Assembly (NCBI GenBank): GCA_029259935.1
Contig: JAJDEH010000041.1
Location: 1-13,901 of the forward strand
Direction of reading: 5' to 3'
From: Planctomycetota bacterium
GTDB lineage: Bacteria; Planctomycetota; Planctomycetia; Pirellulales; Pirellulaceae
Length of the DNA stretch: 13,901 nucleotides
Part shown: positions 5,945-13,041 of the stretch, one piece after another
How positions within the stretch are numbered: the first letter of the stretch is position 1
How the letters are laid out: each line of letters opens with the position of its first letter
The notes under the pieces: generated by a model
Databases searched by the model: none
What the model was told of the DNA's origin: nothing
Seen by the model: the letters and a program-made list of their open reading frames with translations, nothing else
Program-made: the position numbers and the translations under genes

Positions 5945-8548
5945 ATGAGAGAACGAGAACTGTTTCTTGCCGCTCTGGAATTCGAGGACGCGGCGGCCCG
6001 CCAGGCTCATCTGGAATCGGCATGTGGCGAGGACGCGGAATTGCTGTCTCGGGTCAAAGCATTATTGGCCTCGCATGAAAGCCGCAGCCAGTTCTTAAAC
6101 ACGCCTGTCGTTAAGCAAATCACGGACGACGCGACAGAGGGAACTGGTGCCACGTTGCATGGGGCGGACGGCTCGCCCCGCGAGGACGACAAGGCAAATT
6201 CGACCGGCGCCGAAGACAACATGGCGACCATACCTCCGACCGATCCAACGGTCGCGAACGGCCGTGGTAATGAAATGAACGAAGAAATTCCACTCGGCTA
6301 TTTGCAGCCCGCGACCAAATCCGGTTCCCTGGGACGACTCGGTCACTACGAAATCTTGGAGTTGATTGGACGGGGAGCGTGTGGCACGGTACTCAAGGCG
6401 TTCGACGATCGGTTGCATCGCGTCGTCGCCATCAAGGTTCTTTCGCCCGAGCTGGCAGCCACCTCGCCGGCCCGCAAGCGATTCCTACGCGAAGCTCGCT
6501 CGTCGGCCCAAGTCCGGCACGAAAACGTGGTCAGTATTTACGACGTGGAAGACCAACCCATTCCCTACTTGGTGATGGAGTACATACCGGGGCAAACGTT
6601 GCAACAGCGGCTCGACGAGTACGGGCCGTTGGACGTTCCCGACGTACTGCGTCTGGGCAAGCAAATTGCCGACGGGCTCGCCGCCGCCCACGACCAGCAG
6701 TTGATTCATCGCGATGTCAAACCGGGCAACATTTTGCTAGACACCAGTGTCAACGACCACGTCAAGATTACCGACTTTGGACTAGCCCGCACGGCCGACG
6801 ACGCCAGCATGACGCAAAGCGGCATGATCGCCGGCACACCCTTGTACATGGCCCCGGAACAAACGCTGGGACACAAGCTCGACCACCGCGCCGACTTGTT
6901 CAGCTTCGGCAGCGTCCTGTACCAGATGATCAGCGGCCGTCCGCCCTTTCGCGCGCCGACGACGATCGCCGTTCTTAAACGCGTGGCCGAAGACACCCCG
7001 CGGCCGATAACCGAAATCATTCCCGAGGTGCCTGGCTGGATGTGCCGGCTGATCGGCCATCTGCATGCCAAGAATCCCGCCGAGCGCTACGGTTCCGCCA
7101 AGGAGGTCAGCGATCTGTTGGCCCAATGTCTCGCGGAGGTTGAAGAGGGCCGAAAGCCCAAAATTGCGCCTCCCTCGCGGACCATGGACGAATCGGATAA
7201 GAGAGTCCGGCGGCGCGGCGGCAAACGAGTATCCAACCGTCCTCTGCTTAGGATCGCCGCCCTCGTGTTGCTTTTTCTGGTCGCCGGATTCGGAATCACC
7301 GAGGCGACCGGCGTGTCGACGTTGACGGACAACGTCATCCGGCTAACGACCGGTTCGGGTACGCTGGTCATCGAAACCGACGACGAGAATGTAAAAGTTG
7401 TTATCGACGGTGCGGGTAACGAAGTCACCCTGCGCGGCGGTGGCGTCGAGGAACTGACGCTGCGTCCGGGTGACTACAAGATCGCGGCTCTGAAAGACGG
7501 CAAGCCGGTCAAGCAGCAACTGGTGTCCATCACGCGCAACGGCCGGACTGTCGTTCGGATAAGTTTGGAACCCGCTACCGCGGCGGCGAGTTCCAATAGC
7601 GCGAAACCGCCTGATCGTGCCACGGACCCGTGGCCCAAAGACGCCCCGCCGCCGGCGATTGCTCCGTTCGATGCCGTGCAGGCGAAGCAGTATCAACAGG
7701 CCTGGGCGAAGTACCTGGGCGTGCCGGTGGACAACAGCAACAGCCTCGGTATGAAGCTGCGGCTCATTCCGCCGGGCCGGTTCCGGATGAGGCCGGACTA
7801 CGAGGTGACGATCACCAAACCGTTCCGACTCGGAACCTACGAGGTGACGATCGCCCAGTTCCGCGAATTCGTCGAAGAGACCGAATACAAGACGTCCGCC
7901 GAAGTCACGGGTAACGGGAAACACGTCTACCGCGTCGGCGGGGCTCTTGAGAATCGGGCCGACTACACTTGGAACCACACCGACGTGAACCGGGGAGATA
8001 ACTATCCGGTCGCACAGATCAGTTGGGATGACGCGGCGATGTTCTGCGAGTGGCTAACCGGCAAGACGGGCGACCGCTATCGGCTGCCCACCGAGGGTGA
8101 ATGGGAATGGGCATGCCGGGCAGGGAGTCTGAACGACTATCACTTCGGCCATGAAAAAGACAAACTGGGGGATCATGTCTGGTACCTGAAAAACTCCCAA
8201 GAGCAAGCTCATCCGGTCGGTCTAAAGAAACCAAATTCATGGGGCCTGTTTGACATGCACGGCAACGTCTGCGAATACTGCCTCGACTGGCACGTCCGGG
8301 ACCTCCCCAGCGGCCAGGCGAATGACCCGCGCGGACCGACTGCCGGCCAGTTCCGAGTGACGCGTGGCGGCGGCTACATCGGCACCCCAAAGTCACTGAC
8401 GCTTAATTCTCGCGGTGCCTTCGCGCCGTCCGGGTCGCTGAATCATTTTGGCATGCGAGTCGTTTGTGAAGTCGATCCGGATTCTTCCGTTGCAGACAAG
8501 GCCGGCCCTGGCGATCGGACCTCCTCCGCGCCGCCCGAGTCGCGGTAA
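5945..8548 (+). CDS. Transmembrane Ser/Thr protein kinase with C-terminal FGE/SUMF1-like domain
   Basis: 867 residues. An N-terminal helical stretch (1-55) leads through a low-complexity linker to a complete Hanks-type kinase domain (about 133-395): glycine loop GRGACGTV (142-149), lysine K164, HRDVKPGN with D257, DFG at 277-279 and APE at 303-305. A basic stretch is followed by one transmembrane segment (about 435-453). A beta-rich linker (about 460-545: GTLVIETDDENVKVVIDG, then LRPGDYKI) of a kind common in planctomycete kinases comes next. The C-terminal formylglycine-generating-enzyme-like domain (about 598-843) has MKLRLIPPGRF, ISWDDAAMFCEWL, RLPTEGEWEWA and GNVCEYCLDW. Its catalytic cysteine pair is absent (G813 and L818 in the expected places), so it is probably a binding or sensor module. 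The kinase is predicted to be inside the cell and the FGE-like part across the membrane. No strong ribosome site precedes the ATG. Confidence 0.97.
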   Translation: MRERELFLAALEFEDAAARQAHLESACGEDAELLSRVKALLASHESRSQFLNTPVVKQITDDATEGTGATLHGADGSPREDDKANSTGAEDNMATIPPTDPTVANGRGNEMNEEIPLGYLQPATKSGSLGRLGHYEILELIGRGACGTVLKAFDDRLHRVVAIKVLSPELAATSPARKRFLREARSSAQVRHENVVSIYDVEDQPIPYLVMEYIPGQTLQQRLDEYGPLDVPDVLRLGKQIADGLAAAHDQQLIHRDVKPGNILLDTSVNDHVKITDFGLARTADDASMTQSGMIAGTPLYMAPEQTLGHKLDHRADLFSFGSVLYQMISGRPPFRAPTTIAVLKRVAEDTPRPITEIIPEVPGWMCRLIGHLHAKNPAERYGSAKEVSDLLAQCLAEVEEGRKPKIAPPSRTMDESDKRVRRRGGKRVSNRPLLRIAALVLLFLVAGFGITEATGVSTLTDNVIRLTTGSGTLVIETDDENVKVVIDGAGNEVTLRGGGVEELTLRPGDYKIAALKDGKPVKQQLVSITRNGRTVVRISLEPATAAASSNSAKPPDRATDPWPKDAPPPAIAPFDAVQAKQYQQAWAKYLGVPVDNSNSLGMKLRLIPPGRFRMRPDYEVTITKPFRLGTYEVTIAQFREFVEETEYKTSAEVTGNGKHVYRVGGALENRADYTWNHTDVNRGDNYPVAQISWDDAAMFCEWLTGKTGDRYRLPTEGEWEWACRAGSLNDYHFGHEKDKLGDHVWYLKNSQEQAHPVGLKKPNSWGLFDMHGNVCEYCLDWHVRDLPSGQANDPRGPTAGQFRVTRGGGYIGTPKSLTLNSRGAFAPSGSLNHFGMRVVCEVDPDSSVADKAGPGDRTSSAPPESR

Positions 8549-8654
8549 GCCCTCGCACGACCTCGATCGGGTACAATCGGCGGGTGATCGCTCGAAAGAA
8601 TCTCGCTGCAAACCTGATTCATGAAGCAGCGTATACCGCATCGTCGTTTCCTAG

Positions 8655-8670
8655 CAGCCTGTTGAAAAAC
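8655..8670. other. Sequence resembling an insertion-sequence terminus
   Basis: CAGCCTGTTGAAAAAC resembles the terminal bases of several common bacterial insertion sequences. No matching partner end or transposase is present in the window. At most it is a scar. Confidence 0.2.
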
Positions 8671-8722
8671 GAGCAGCCCGTACCGAGGATCGGAGCGATG
8701 ATGTTCGGAATCCGCGATTTCA

Positions 8723-8905
8723 GTCCAACACCAGGCACCATCCGTTTGCGAATCACCGTCCTCTTTCGTTACGATGACCGCATGACGCTTCATGACGTGT
8801 TTGCGTCCTCATAGCAACTCATCGCGAAGCGGCAACTTCAACGCACGATCAATCCGTCTCAATGCAGCCGAATAGATTGTGATTCGTTCGCCAATTCGAG
8901 GTAGA
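8723..8905. repeat. Dispersed repeat, copy A
   Basis: Aligns by eye to copy B (10475-10650) over about 180 bases with small gaps. The shared core CGCTTCATGACGTGTTTGC (8786-8804) is perfect over 19 bases. Other shared stretches are TTGCGAATCACC against TTGCGAGTCACC, CGAAGCGGCA, and GCAGCCGAATAGATTG against GCAGCCGGATGGATCG. On the minus strand it covers the last codons and 3' flank of the small gene ending at 8809. Confidence 0.75.
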
Positions 8906-9174
8906 TGCGCAATGTCGGCGGTCATGAGAGCGTACGGCGAGGAATTTGATGTGGACGCGTTCCTCGTGGATGCACGCTGCCAATCAGCGCTGTCAAGCGC
9001 CTCGGCGACCCGCAATTCCTGGCCAGTCAGCCGGAAGGACGTCGCCACGAAAGCTCCGGTGTACATGTTTCGGTAAGTGACGCTGGTTTTGATGATTTCA
9101 CCCAACAAGTAGAGGACGCCACGACCTTGCTGCGGGTCAAAGCAAAGCAAATTCGAAGGCTTTGCGAGCTTCAA
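8809..9174 (-). CDS. Hypothetical protein, possibly a truncated member of a repeat-associated gene family
   Basis: 121 residues from a TTG at 9174. The frame stays open back to about 9219 with no ATG, so the true start is unclear and the N-terminus may be missing. I recognise no domain. The sequence is protein-like, for example GVLYLLGEIIKTSVTYRNMY and MTADIAHLPRIGERITIY. The strongest support is that its C-terminus (YSAALRRIDRALKLPLRDEL) is related to a decayed minus-strand frame in copy B of the repeat (HPAAGRGLDGGLKNMPLRDES, then stop). That suggests a multi-copy protein-coding family. It is convergent with the kinase and divergent from the DUF7674-like gene. Confidence 0.35.
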   Translation of the reverse strand: MKLAKPSNLLCFDPQQGRGVLYLLGEIIKTSVTYRNMYTGAFVATSFRLTGQELRVAEALDSADWQRASTRNASTSNSSPYALMTADIAHLPRIGERITIYSAALRRIDRALKLPLRDELL

Positions 9175-9236
9175 TTCCGGACTTCCGTTCGGTTGACCAC
9201 GGCTTGGTAGTCGACGGCGTTATCCGCTGTATCACA

Positions 9237-9635
9237 ATGATCGAACGCTCCACGATAATGGCTGCTCTGAAGGAGGCATTGCCTGAATTCACGCCGAAAT
9301 GTGATGCATTTGCCGAGGAGTGGTCCGACGAATCGGAATTGCCGTATTATCTACTGCTTGGAAACTTCTCAAGGTACCTTATCGGATTACTTGAATCCAA
9401 CGATCGGAAGCAACTTCGGACGGCATTTGAATTGATCGAATCATTCCTTAGGGACGGTGACGCATACGTTCGTGAGGCTGCAAACATTGGAATACTTGAA
9501 AACATCCAAAACGCGAATCTGCATGAACGAACGACACCTGACCAGTTCGTCGAATACTTGCAACCAATTGCACTCAGATACTGGCACAGACTTTACAATT
9601 TCTGGGACCGTGGCACGTTCATCACTGACGATTAA
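9237..9635 (+). CDS. Small acidic helical protein, DUF7674-like
   Basis: 132 residues, predicted cytoplasmic, with no signal peptide or membrane segment. The pattern LPYYLLLGNFSRYLIGLLES (35-54), followed by a helical TAFELIESFLRDGDAYVREAANIGILENIQN (about 62-92) and a C-terminal YWHRLYNFW (115-123), resembles the DUF7674 family of small proteins of unknown function. That name is given from memory with moderate confidence. The start at 9237 matches the usual family N-terminus; the ATG at 9258 is the alternative, and neither has a visible ribosome site. A short perfect hairpin follows directly after the stop codon. No function can be assigned. Confidence 0.7.
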   Translation: MIERSTIMAALKEALPEFTPKCDAFAEEWSDESELPYYLLLGNFSRYLIGLLESNDRKQLRTAFELIESFLRDGDAYVREAANIGILENIQNANLHERTTPDQFVEYLQPIALRYWHRLYNFWDRGTFITDD

Positions 9636-9650
9636 CACGGCCCAGCCGTG
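9636..9650 (+). terminator. Short hairpin directly after the DUF7674-like stop
   Basis: CACGGC (9636-9641), CCA, GCCGTG (9645-9650): a perfect six-base stem starting at the first base after TAA. There is no U-tract, so termination is only a possibility. Confidence 0.35.
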
Positions 9651-9805
9651 AAATCACCGGAACGCAAAGCGGTGAACCTCAGTGGAAGCCCAATGGGACG
9701 AACTACACTAACGAAACGTCTTGGACGATTGATTGAGTGCGCCATGGTCGGCGCTATCGACGACCGCCGTCGGGGCGTACTGTGAAAAGATCACTCCGCA
9801 GGCCC

Positions 9806-10396
9806 ATGAAGTGTGCTGAAAAAACATGTCCTCGTTGTGGAGCGTCTACTGGTCCCGGCAACCTGTGCTCAAACCAACTTTGCTCGGCGTTTGGCCAAGA
9901 CATACGCACCCGTCCAGCGTCTCGCGGAACCGTAGATTCTCCCTATGCGCCTGGGCAGTTGAGCATGAAATCTCTCCTAGCGATCGTCACCGGATTCTGT
10001 TTTCTCCTCGGTTACTTGGTCCTGGCGTCGACGAGCGAGTTGTTTGCAATGTTCACCCCGTTGATCTTACCACTGACGCTTTCGTGGGGCATGTTGGGTC
10101 TGCTGAGATCACTTGGAATCTCGCGAGGCGTGGCCGTGTTAGTCGGATTCCTGACGGGAGCCATCGGATCGCCGTTGCTCTTGGGCCTCATCGTTTATTC
10201 ATGGAACCTGTATTCGTCGCACACGGAAGGCCTCTTTTCGTTCAGCCCGGTTGAGGGAGCAGCCTTGGCGACTTGCATATCCGCAATATTCTCGATTCCT
10301 GTCAGCGTCGCCGTCGTAGCTTACTATCAGATTTCGCTGTTGGAGGGGACGACATCTCAACGGCGCGTCAAATATCTCGCGACGAAGATCAAGTGA
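9806..10396 (+). CDS. Zinc-ribbon, four-helix membrane protein of unknown function
   Basis: 196 residues from the ATG at 9806. The N-terminus has a four-cysteine ribbon: CPRCG (C8, C11), then C21 and C26 in LCSNQLC, which probably binds zinc. Four hydrophobic segments follow at about 57-75 (LLAIVTGFCFLLGYLVLAS), 79-99, 108-131 and 150-175, ending in a basic tail (RRVKYLATKIK). Fusion of a zinc ribbon to a short membrane bundle is common among bacterial proteins of unknown function. GCAGG lies a few bases upstream of the start. A GTG at 9737 would add 23 basic residues that do not look natural. No operon partner is evident. Confidence 0.7.
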   Translation: MKCAEKTCPRCGASTGPGNLCSNQLCSAFGQDIRTRPASRGTVDSPYAPGQLSMKSLLAIVTGFCFLLGYLVLASTSELFAMFTPLILPLTLSWGMLGLLRSLGISRGVAVLVGFLTGAIGSPLLLGLIVYSWNLYSSHTEGLFSFSPVEGAALATCISAIFSIPVSVAVVAYYQISLLEGTTSQRRVKYLATKIK

Positions 10397-10474
10397 AGAG
10401 GCTGATATCCTGATGTCGATGACGGTTCGGGACTTGCGGACCGGACAAAGACACACGGCGCTGCCTAGCCAATT

Positions 10475-10650
10475 TCAGGCCCATCTGATTGCGAGTCACC
10501 TTTCCTACTGGTTAAGATTACCGTACGGCGCTTCATGACGTGTTTGCATTCGCATCACGATTCATCACGAAGCGGCATATTCTTCAACCCACCATCCAGC
10601 CCTCTCCCGGCAGCCGGATGGATCGCATTGTCGTTACGGGAGAAAGGTGG
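10475..10650. repeat. Dispersed repeat, copy B
   Basis: Fills most of the 250-base gap before the BPL_N gene and runs into its start region. It carries the 19-base core at 10529-10547. Its minus-strand frame reads HPAAGRGLDGGLKNMPLRDES then stop, a relative of the C-terminus encoded at the end of the gene over copy A. A conserved short frame beginning MKRRTVILT follows (minus, ATG at 10536). The upstream part of the parent gene is gone, so this copy is a remnant. Confidence 0.75.
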
Positions 10651-11441
10651 TCGGATTGATAAGTTTTCGAGTCCTCATGTTGCTGTTGCTCACCCCGGCA
10701 GCAATCTTGGCGGAAGACGCGCCGGTTCGAGTGGCGGTCTTTCAGGGAACTGGTGTAGGACCGAGTTCCGAAAAGTTGATCACCGTATTGAAAACGGCAA
10801 AGGATGGGTCGTTTCAGGTCTCACGGATCACGGCGGAGGAAATACGAACTGGTAAGCTGTCGGATGTTGAAGTGTTGGTTCATCCTGGCGGAAGTGGCGG
10901 AGGTCAGGGTAAATCCCTCGAAGAGAACGGCCGCGTGGCCATTCGGCGATTCGTTCGTAACGGCGGCGGTTTCCTGGGCGTGTGCGCGGGCGCTTATTTG
11001 GCGACGAATGATTATTCGTGGTCGCTAAACTTGATCGACGCAAAGGTGGTCGACCGGCGGCACTGGGCGCGCGGAAAGGGAACGGTGCAGCTTCGACTTT
11101 CTCCGAAGGGAGAAGAATTTTTTGGTCACGATGGCCGTGAGATGGCGATCTATTATGCTCAAGGTCCGCTGCTGGCCCGCCGCGAATGGGATAATCCTAA
11201 CGTTCCGAATTATGAGAGCCTGGCGATTTTCACGACGGAAATTGCTACGAACGGCGCGCCCCGCGGAGTGATGGCGAGGACGTCGGCAGTGATTCGTTGT
11301 GAATTTGGCAGCGGGCGCGTGTTTTGCTTTAGCCCGCATCCAGAACTGACGCCAGGCCAAAACCACCTGATTCCGCTGGCTGCACGTTGGCTCGCCGCGC
11401 GTCGGCCGAATCAGGTCCTTTCCACGGAAACCCTAAAATGA
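10647..11441 (+). CDS. Secreted BPL_N / class I glutamine-amidotransferase-like protein
   Basis: 264 residues. A signal peptide (1-22, core VLMLLLLTPAAIL, cleavage after ILA) precedes a single domain of the BPL_N type (the N-terminal domain of eukaryotic biotin-protein ligases, PF09825). Landmarks are VRVAVFQGTGV (27-37), VLVHPGGSGGG (76-86), the nucleophile elbow GGGFLGVCAGAYLA with C113, and SPHPE with H231 and E233. The Cys-His-Glu arrangement of class I amidotransferases is therefore complete. The substrate is unknown, and export makes a glutaminase role uncertain. GTG at 10647 (GGGAG 4 bases upstream) and TTG at 10656 (AAAGGTGG upstream) are both possible starts; ATG 10677 would damage the signal peptide. 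The stop overlaps the next start as ATGA. Confidence 0.85.
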   Translation: MVGLISFRVLMLLLLTPAAILAEDAPVRVAVFQGTGVGPSSEKLITVLKTAKDGSFQVSRITAEEIRTGKLSDVEVLVHPGGSGGGQGKSLEENGRVAIRRFVRNGGGFLGVCAGAYLATNDYSWSLNLIDAKVVDRRHWARGKGTVQLRLSPKGEEFFGHDGREMAIYYAQGPLLARREWDNPNVPNYESLAIFTTEIATNGAPRGVMARTSAVIRCEFGSGRVFCFSPHPELTPGQNHLIPLAARWLAARRPNQVLSTETLK

Positions 11442-11845
11442 ATACAAGTTCTGAACCCACCGTCACTCCGTTTCTTATGTTCTCCGGTGACGCCGAAAAG
11501 GCCATGAGCTTGTACATCGAGGTCTTTCCGAACTCACAAATAGAAAACATCGAAAGGTACGGACCAAACCAAGGTGCCCCGGAAGGCACGGTACGCGTGG
11601 CAACCTTGTCACTGAATGGACAGCGGGTCATGTGCATCGATAGCCCGATCCAACACGAATTCGGATTCACACCGGCAACGTCACTCTACGTCGCTAGCGA
11701 TGACGCCGACGCCATCGAGCAATACTTCATTGCTCTTTCCGAGGGCGGCGAAATTATGATGCCGCTGGACGAATACCCTTTCAGCAAAAAGTACGCATGG
11801 ATCAATGACCGGTTCGGCGTCTCATGGCAATTGGCGACGACGTAA
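11438..11845 (+). CDS. VOC-superfamily protein (PhnB / 3-demethylubiquinone-methyltransferase-like)
   Basis: 135 residues, one glyoxalase-fold (VOC) unit pair. It starts with TPFLMFSGDAEKAMSLYIEVFPNS and has VATLSLNGQRVMCIDS in the middle and a closing YAWINDRFGVSWQL, the pattern of PF06983/PhnB-like proteins. These are mostly small metal-dependent enzymes or resistance proteins with unknown substrates; despite the family name they are not methyltransferases. The protein has a normal C-terminus. Its ATG overlaps the stop of the preceding gene (ATGA), so the pair is probably co-transcribed and translationally coupled. Its last codons fall inside a 15-base tandem repeat. Confidence 0.93.
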   Translation: MNTSSEPTVTPFLMFSGDAEKAMSLYIEVFPNSQIENIERYGPNQGAPEGTVRVATLSLNGQRVMCIDSPIQHEFGFTPATSLYVASDDADAIEQYFIALSEGGEIMMPLDEYPFSKKYAWINDRFGVSWQLATT

Positions 11846-11898
11846 TTAACGGCGACGTAATTGGCGACGAATCAACTGGCAAGGACGTAATTGGCGAG
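11824..11898. repeat. 15-bp tandem repeat, five units
   Basis: Units begin at 11824, 11839, 11854, 11869 and 11884. Unit three is GACGTAATTGGCGAC; the first, second and last are close variants, and the fourth (GAATCAACTGGCAAG) is divergent. The array includes the stop codon of the VOC gene. Read in the frame of the next gene it would encode a five-residue repeat of the DVIGD type. Confidence 0.8.
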
Positions 11899-11952
11899 CC
11901 GCCCGAAAAGCGACATCGCTCATCGCGCGATATCGATTGGAGGAGCCAAACG

Positions 11953-12531
11953 ATGACGAACTCATCATTCTTTTTTCGGAAACGCGCGCGCACGCGAGCC
12001 TTCAGGTTCAGTGTGCGCACGTTGCTTGTTCTGATGTTGGGCGTGGCGATCTGGCTTGGCTTTATCGCGAACGCCGCGAATCGCCAGAAATCGGCTGTTG
12101 CGGGGCTGCGTCAGGCAGGCATCGCCGTTCATTACGACTACCAAGTCGAGGCGCTGACAAGATCAGAACTCACGTTCTCGGAAGGCCACAAGGCGCGCTG
12201 GCTTTATCCAAGCAATTTTACAAATCAAGTTCCGACGCATCCGAATGCACCGTCCTGGTTGCGGCGAATGACCGGAGACGAATATTTTCAAGTGGTATCG
12301 ACGGTCTCAATTTACGACAACTTCAGAACAGATCTTTGGACGGTGGAGTATCGCTCATATATTGACGCCTCGTTGCCACACTTGAAGCGGCTACCACACG
12401 TCAAACAAGTGTTCCTGCACCAGCCGCGAGACCATGCCGACAGTCCCATCTTCACGGGGGCCAAGGAACTACTCAAGCGAGAACTTCCCCAAGCGGAGAT
12501 CACCGTAATGGGCTTTGTGTCGGTTCGATAA
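11953..12531 (+). CDS. Planctomycete membrane-anchored protein with RFSxRTLL signature
   Basis: 192 residues. A basic N-terminus (RKRARTRAFRFSVRTLL) leads into one transmembrane segment (about 23-40, LLVLMLGVAIWLGFIA). Then come NRQKSAVAGLRQAGIAVHYDYQ and a mostly extracytoplasmic region with no enzyme motif. This N-terminal arrangement (RFS-x-RTLL, one helix, then a Q-x-x-AV-x-x-x-x-x-G-x-x-V-x-Y-D pattern) is a recurring planctomycete-specific family of unknown function. The C-terminus (LPHLKRLPHVKQVFLHQ, ELLKRELPQAEITVMG) resembles the end of a leucine-rich-repeat-like strand/helix unit. GGAGGAG about 9 bases before the ATG supports this start. An in-frame ATG at 11824 would add the tandem-repeat peptide and is less likely. 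Confidence 0.85.
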   Translation: MTNSSFFFRKRARTRAFRFSVRTLLVLMLGVAIWLGFIANAANRQKSAVAGLRQAGIAVHYDYQVEALTRSELTFSEGHKARWLYPSNFTNQVPTHPNAPSWLRRMTGDEYFQVVSTVSIYDNFRTDLWTVEYRSYIDASLPHLKRLPHVKQVFLHQPRDHADSPIFTGAKELLKRELPQAEITVMGFVSVR

Positions 12532-12534
12532 GGA

Positions 12535-12597
12535 ATTTCAAGCGTCTCCAAGCAGCCGGATAGATCGCAGTTCGTTTAAGCGGATTTGGTGGTGGTT
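12535..12597. repeat. Dispersed repeat, copy C (truncated)
   Basis: A shorter relative of copies A and B. AGCAGCCGGATAGATCGCAG (12553-12572) continues as TTCGTTT and aligns with GCAGCCGAATAGATTG then TGATTCGTT of copy A. Only the inner part survives; the 19-base core is missing and about ten bases are deleted. It lies directly after the membrane-protein gene. Confidence 0.6.
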
Positions 12598-12618
12598 ACG
12601 ACTTCAGCGGTAGCTTGA

Positions 12619-12954
12619 TCTACGAGCGCAACGCCGGAAGGAACCAATAGTTGGGTGCCGATCTCGCACCACCGGCTGCTTCAGCAAGCTGAATCCACGC
12701 TCTCCGGCAATGGAATGTTCGTTGTCGACGACGCACACGCATTGACTGGCGAAGGCAACCGCTACTTTGCCCTATTGGAAGTGCGAAATGGTTCTACGCA
12801 TTCCGACTACAGCCTCGTCGTCGGCCTGCGCAACTCCCATGACATGAGCTTTTCCGCACCCCTCGCAATCGGCCACGGCACGTTTGTTTCCTGCTGTTCG
12901 CACGGATGCACCTCGGACACCCTTTTCGTACCGCGATGGGTAGATACAATCTAG
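12619..12954 (+). pseudogene. DUF932-like gene remnant
   Basis: An open stretch of 112 codons without a proper start. It reads SATPEGTNSWVPISHHRL, then VVDDAHALTGEGNRYFALLE, then SDYSLVVGLRNSHDMSF and GHGTFVSC. This matches the N-terminal half of DUF932-type proteins (W-x-PI-x-H, AL-x-x-x-G-x-RYF, DY-x-x-V-x-GLRNSHD-x-x-F, FVCDNL). Those are usually well over 200 residues and often sit on plasmids or phages. Here similarity stops abruptly near 12890, where CDNL should follow, and a stop comes at 12954. Upstream, the same frame seems to continue as VVVTTSAVA across a TGA at 12616. It is therefore probably truncated at both ends. A short expressed protein from the GTG at 12655 cannot be excluded. 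Confidence 0.5.
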
Positions 12955-13041
12955 GACGATAATGTCCTTCGAGTGCGTGTTGCCACGAACCGCACAAATG
13001 CCATTCGCCAATTCCCTCCTCTACCATGCTGGAAAGTGATC
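12955..13041. other. Short spacer before the lipoprotein gene
   Basis: No gene is supported here. An in-frame GTG at 12973 could extend the following lipoprotein by 23 residues, but this would bury its signal peptide. GGAAAG at 13031-13036 serves the ATG at 13042. Confidence 0.4.

Noticed and set aside
8570..8583. TACAAT after the kinase gene as a promoter -10
   Set aside because: No matching -35 at a suitable distance, and no gene start follows on that strand.
8443..8730. Distal part of the minus-strand frame that begins at 8793
   Set aside because: Beyond the first 20 or so codons conserved with copy B, it runs antisense into the kinase gene and looks non-coding.
9660..9690. AACGCAAAGCGGTGAACC, reminiscent of dispersed palindromic elements in planctomycete genomes
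   Set aside because: No complementary half is found nearby and the resemblance is from memory only, so it is not annotated.
8723..12597. Integron cassette array with attC sites
   Set aside because: The repeats are not palindromic, lack attC core sites (RYYYAAC / GTTRRRY) in the right arrangement, and no integrase is present.
12772..13027. Minus-strand frames over the DUF932-like remnant
   Set aside because: They are antisense to the DUF932-like sequence for most of their length and show no family pattern.
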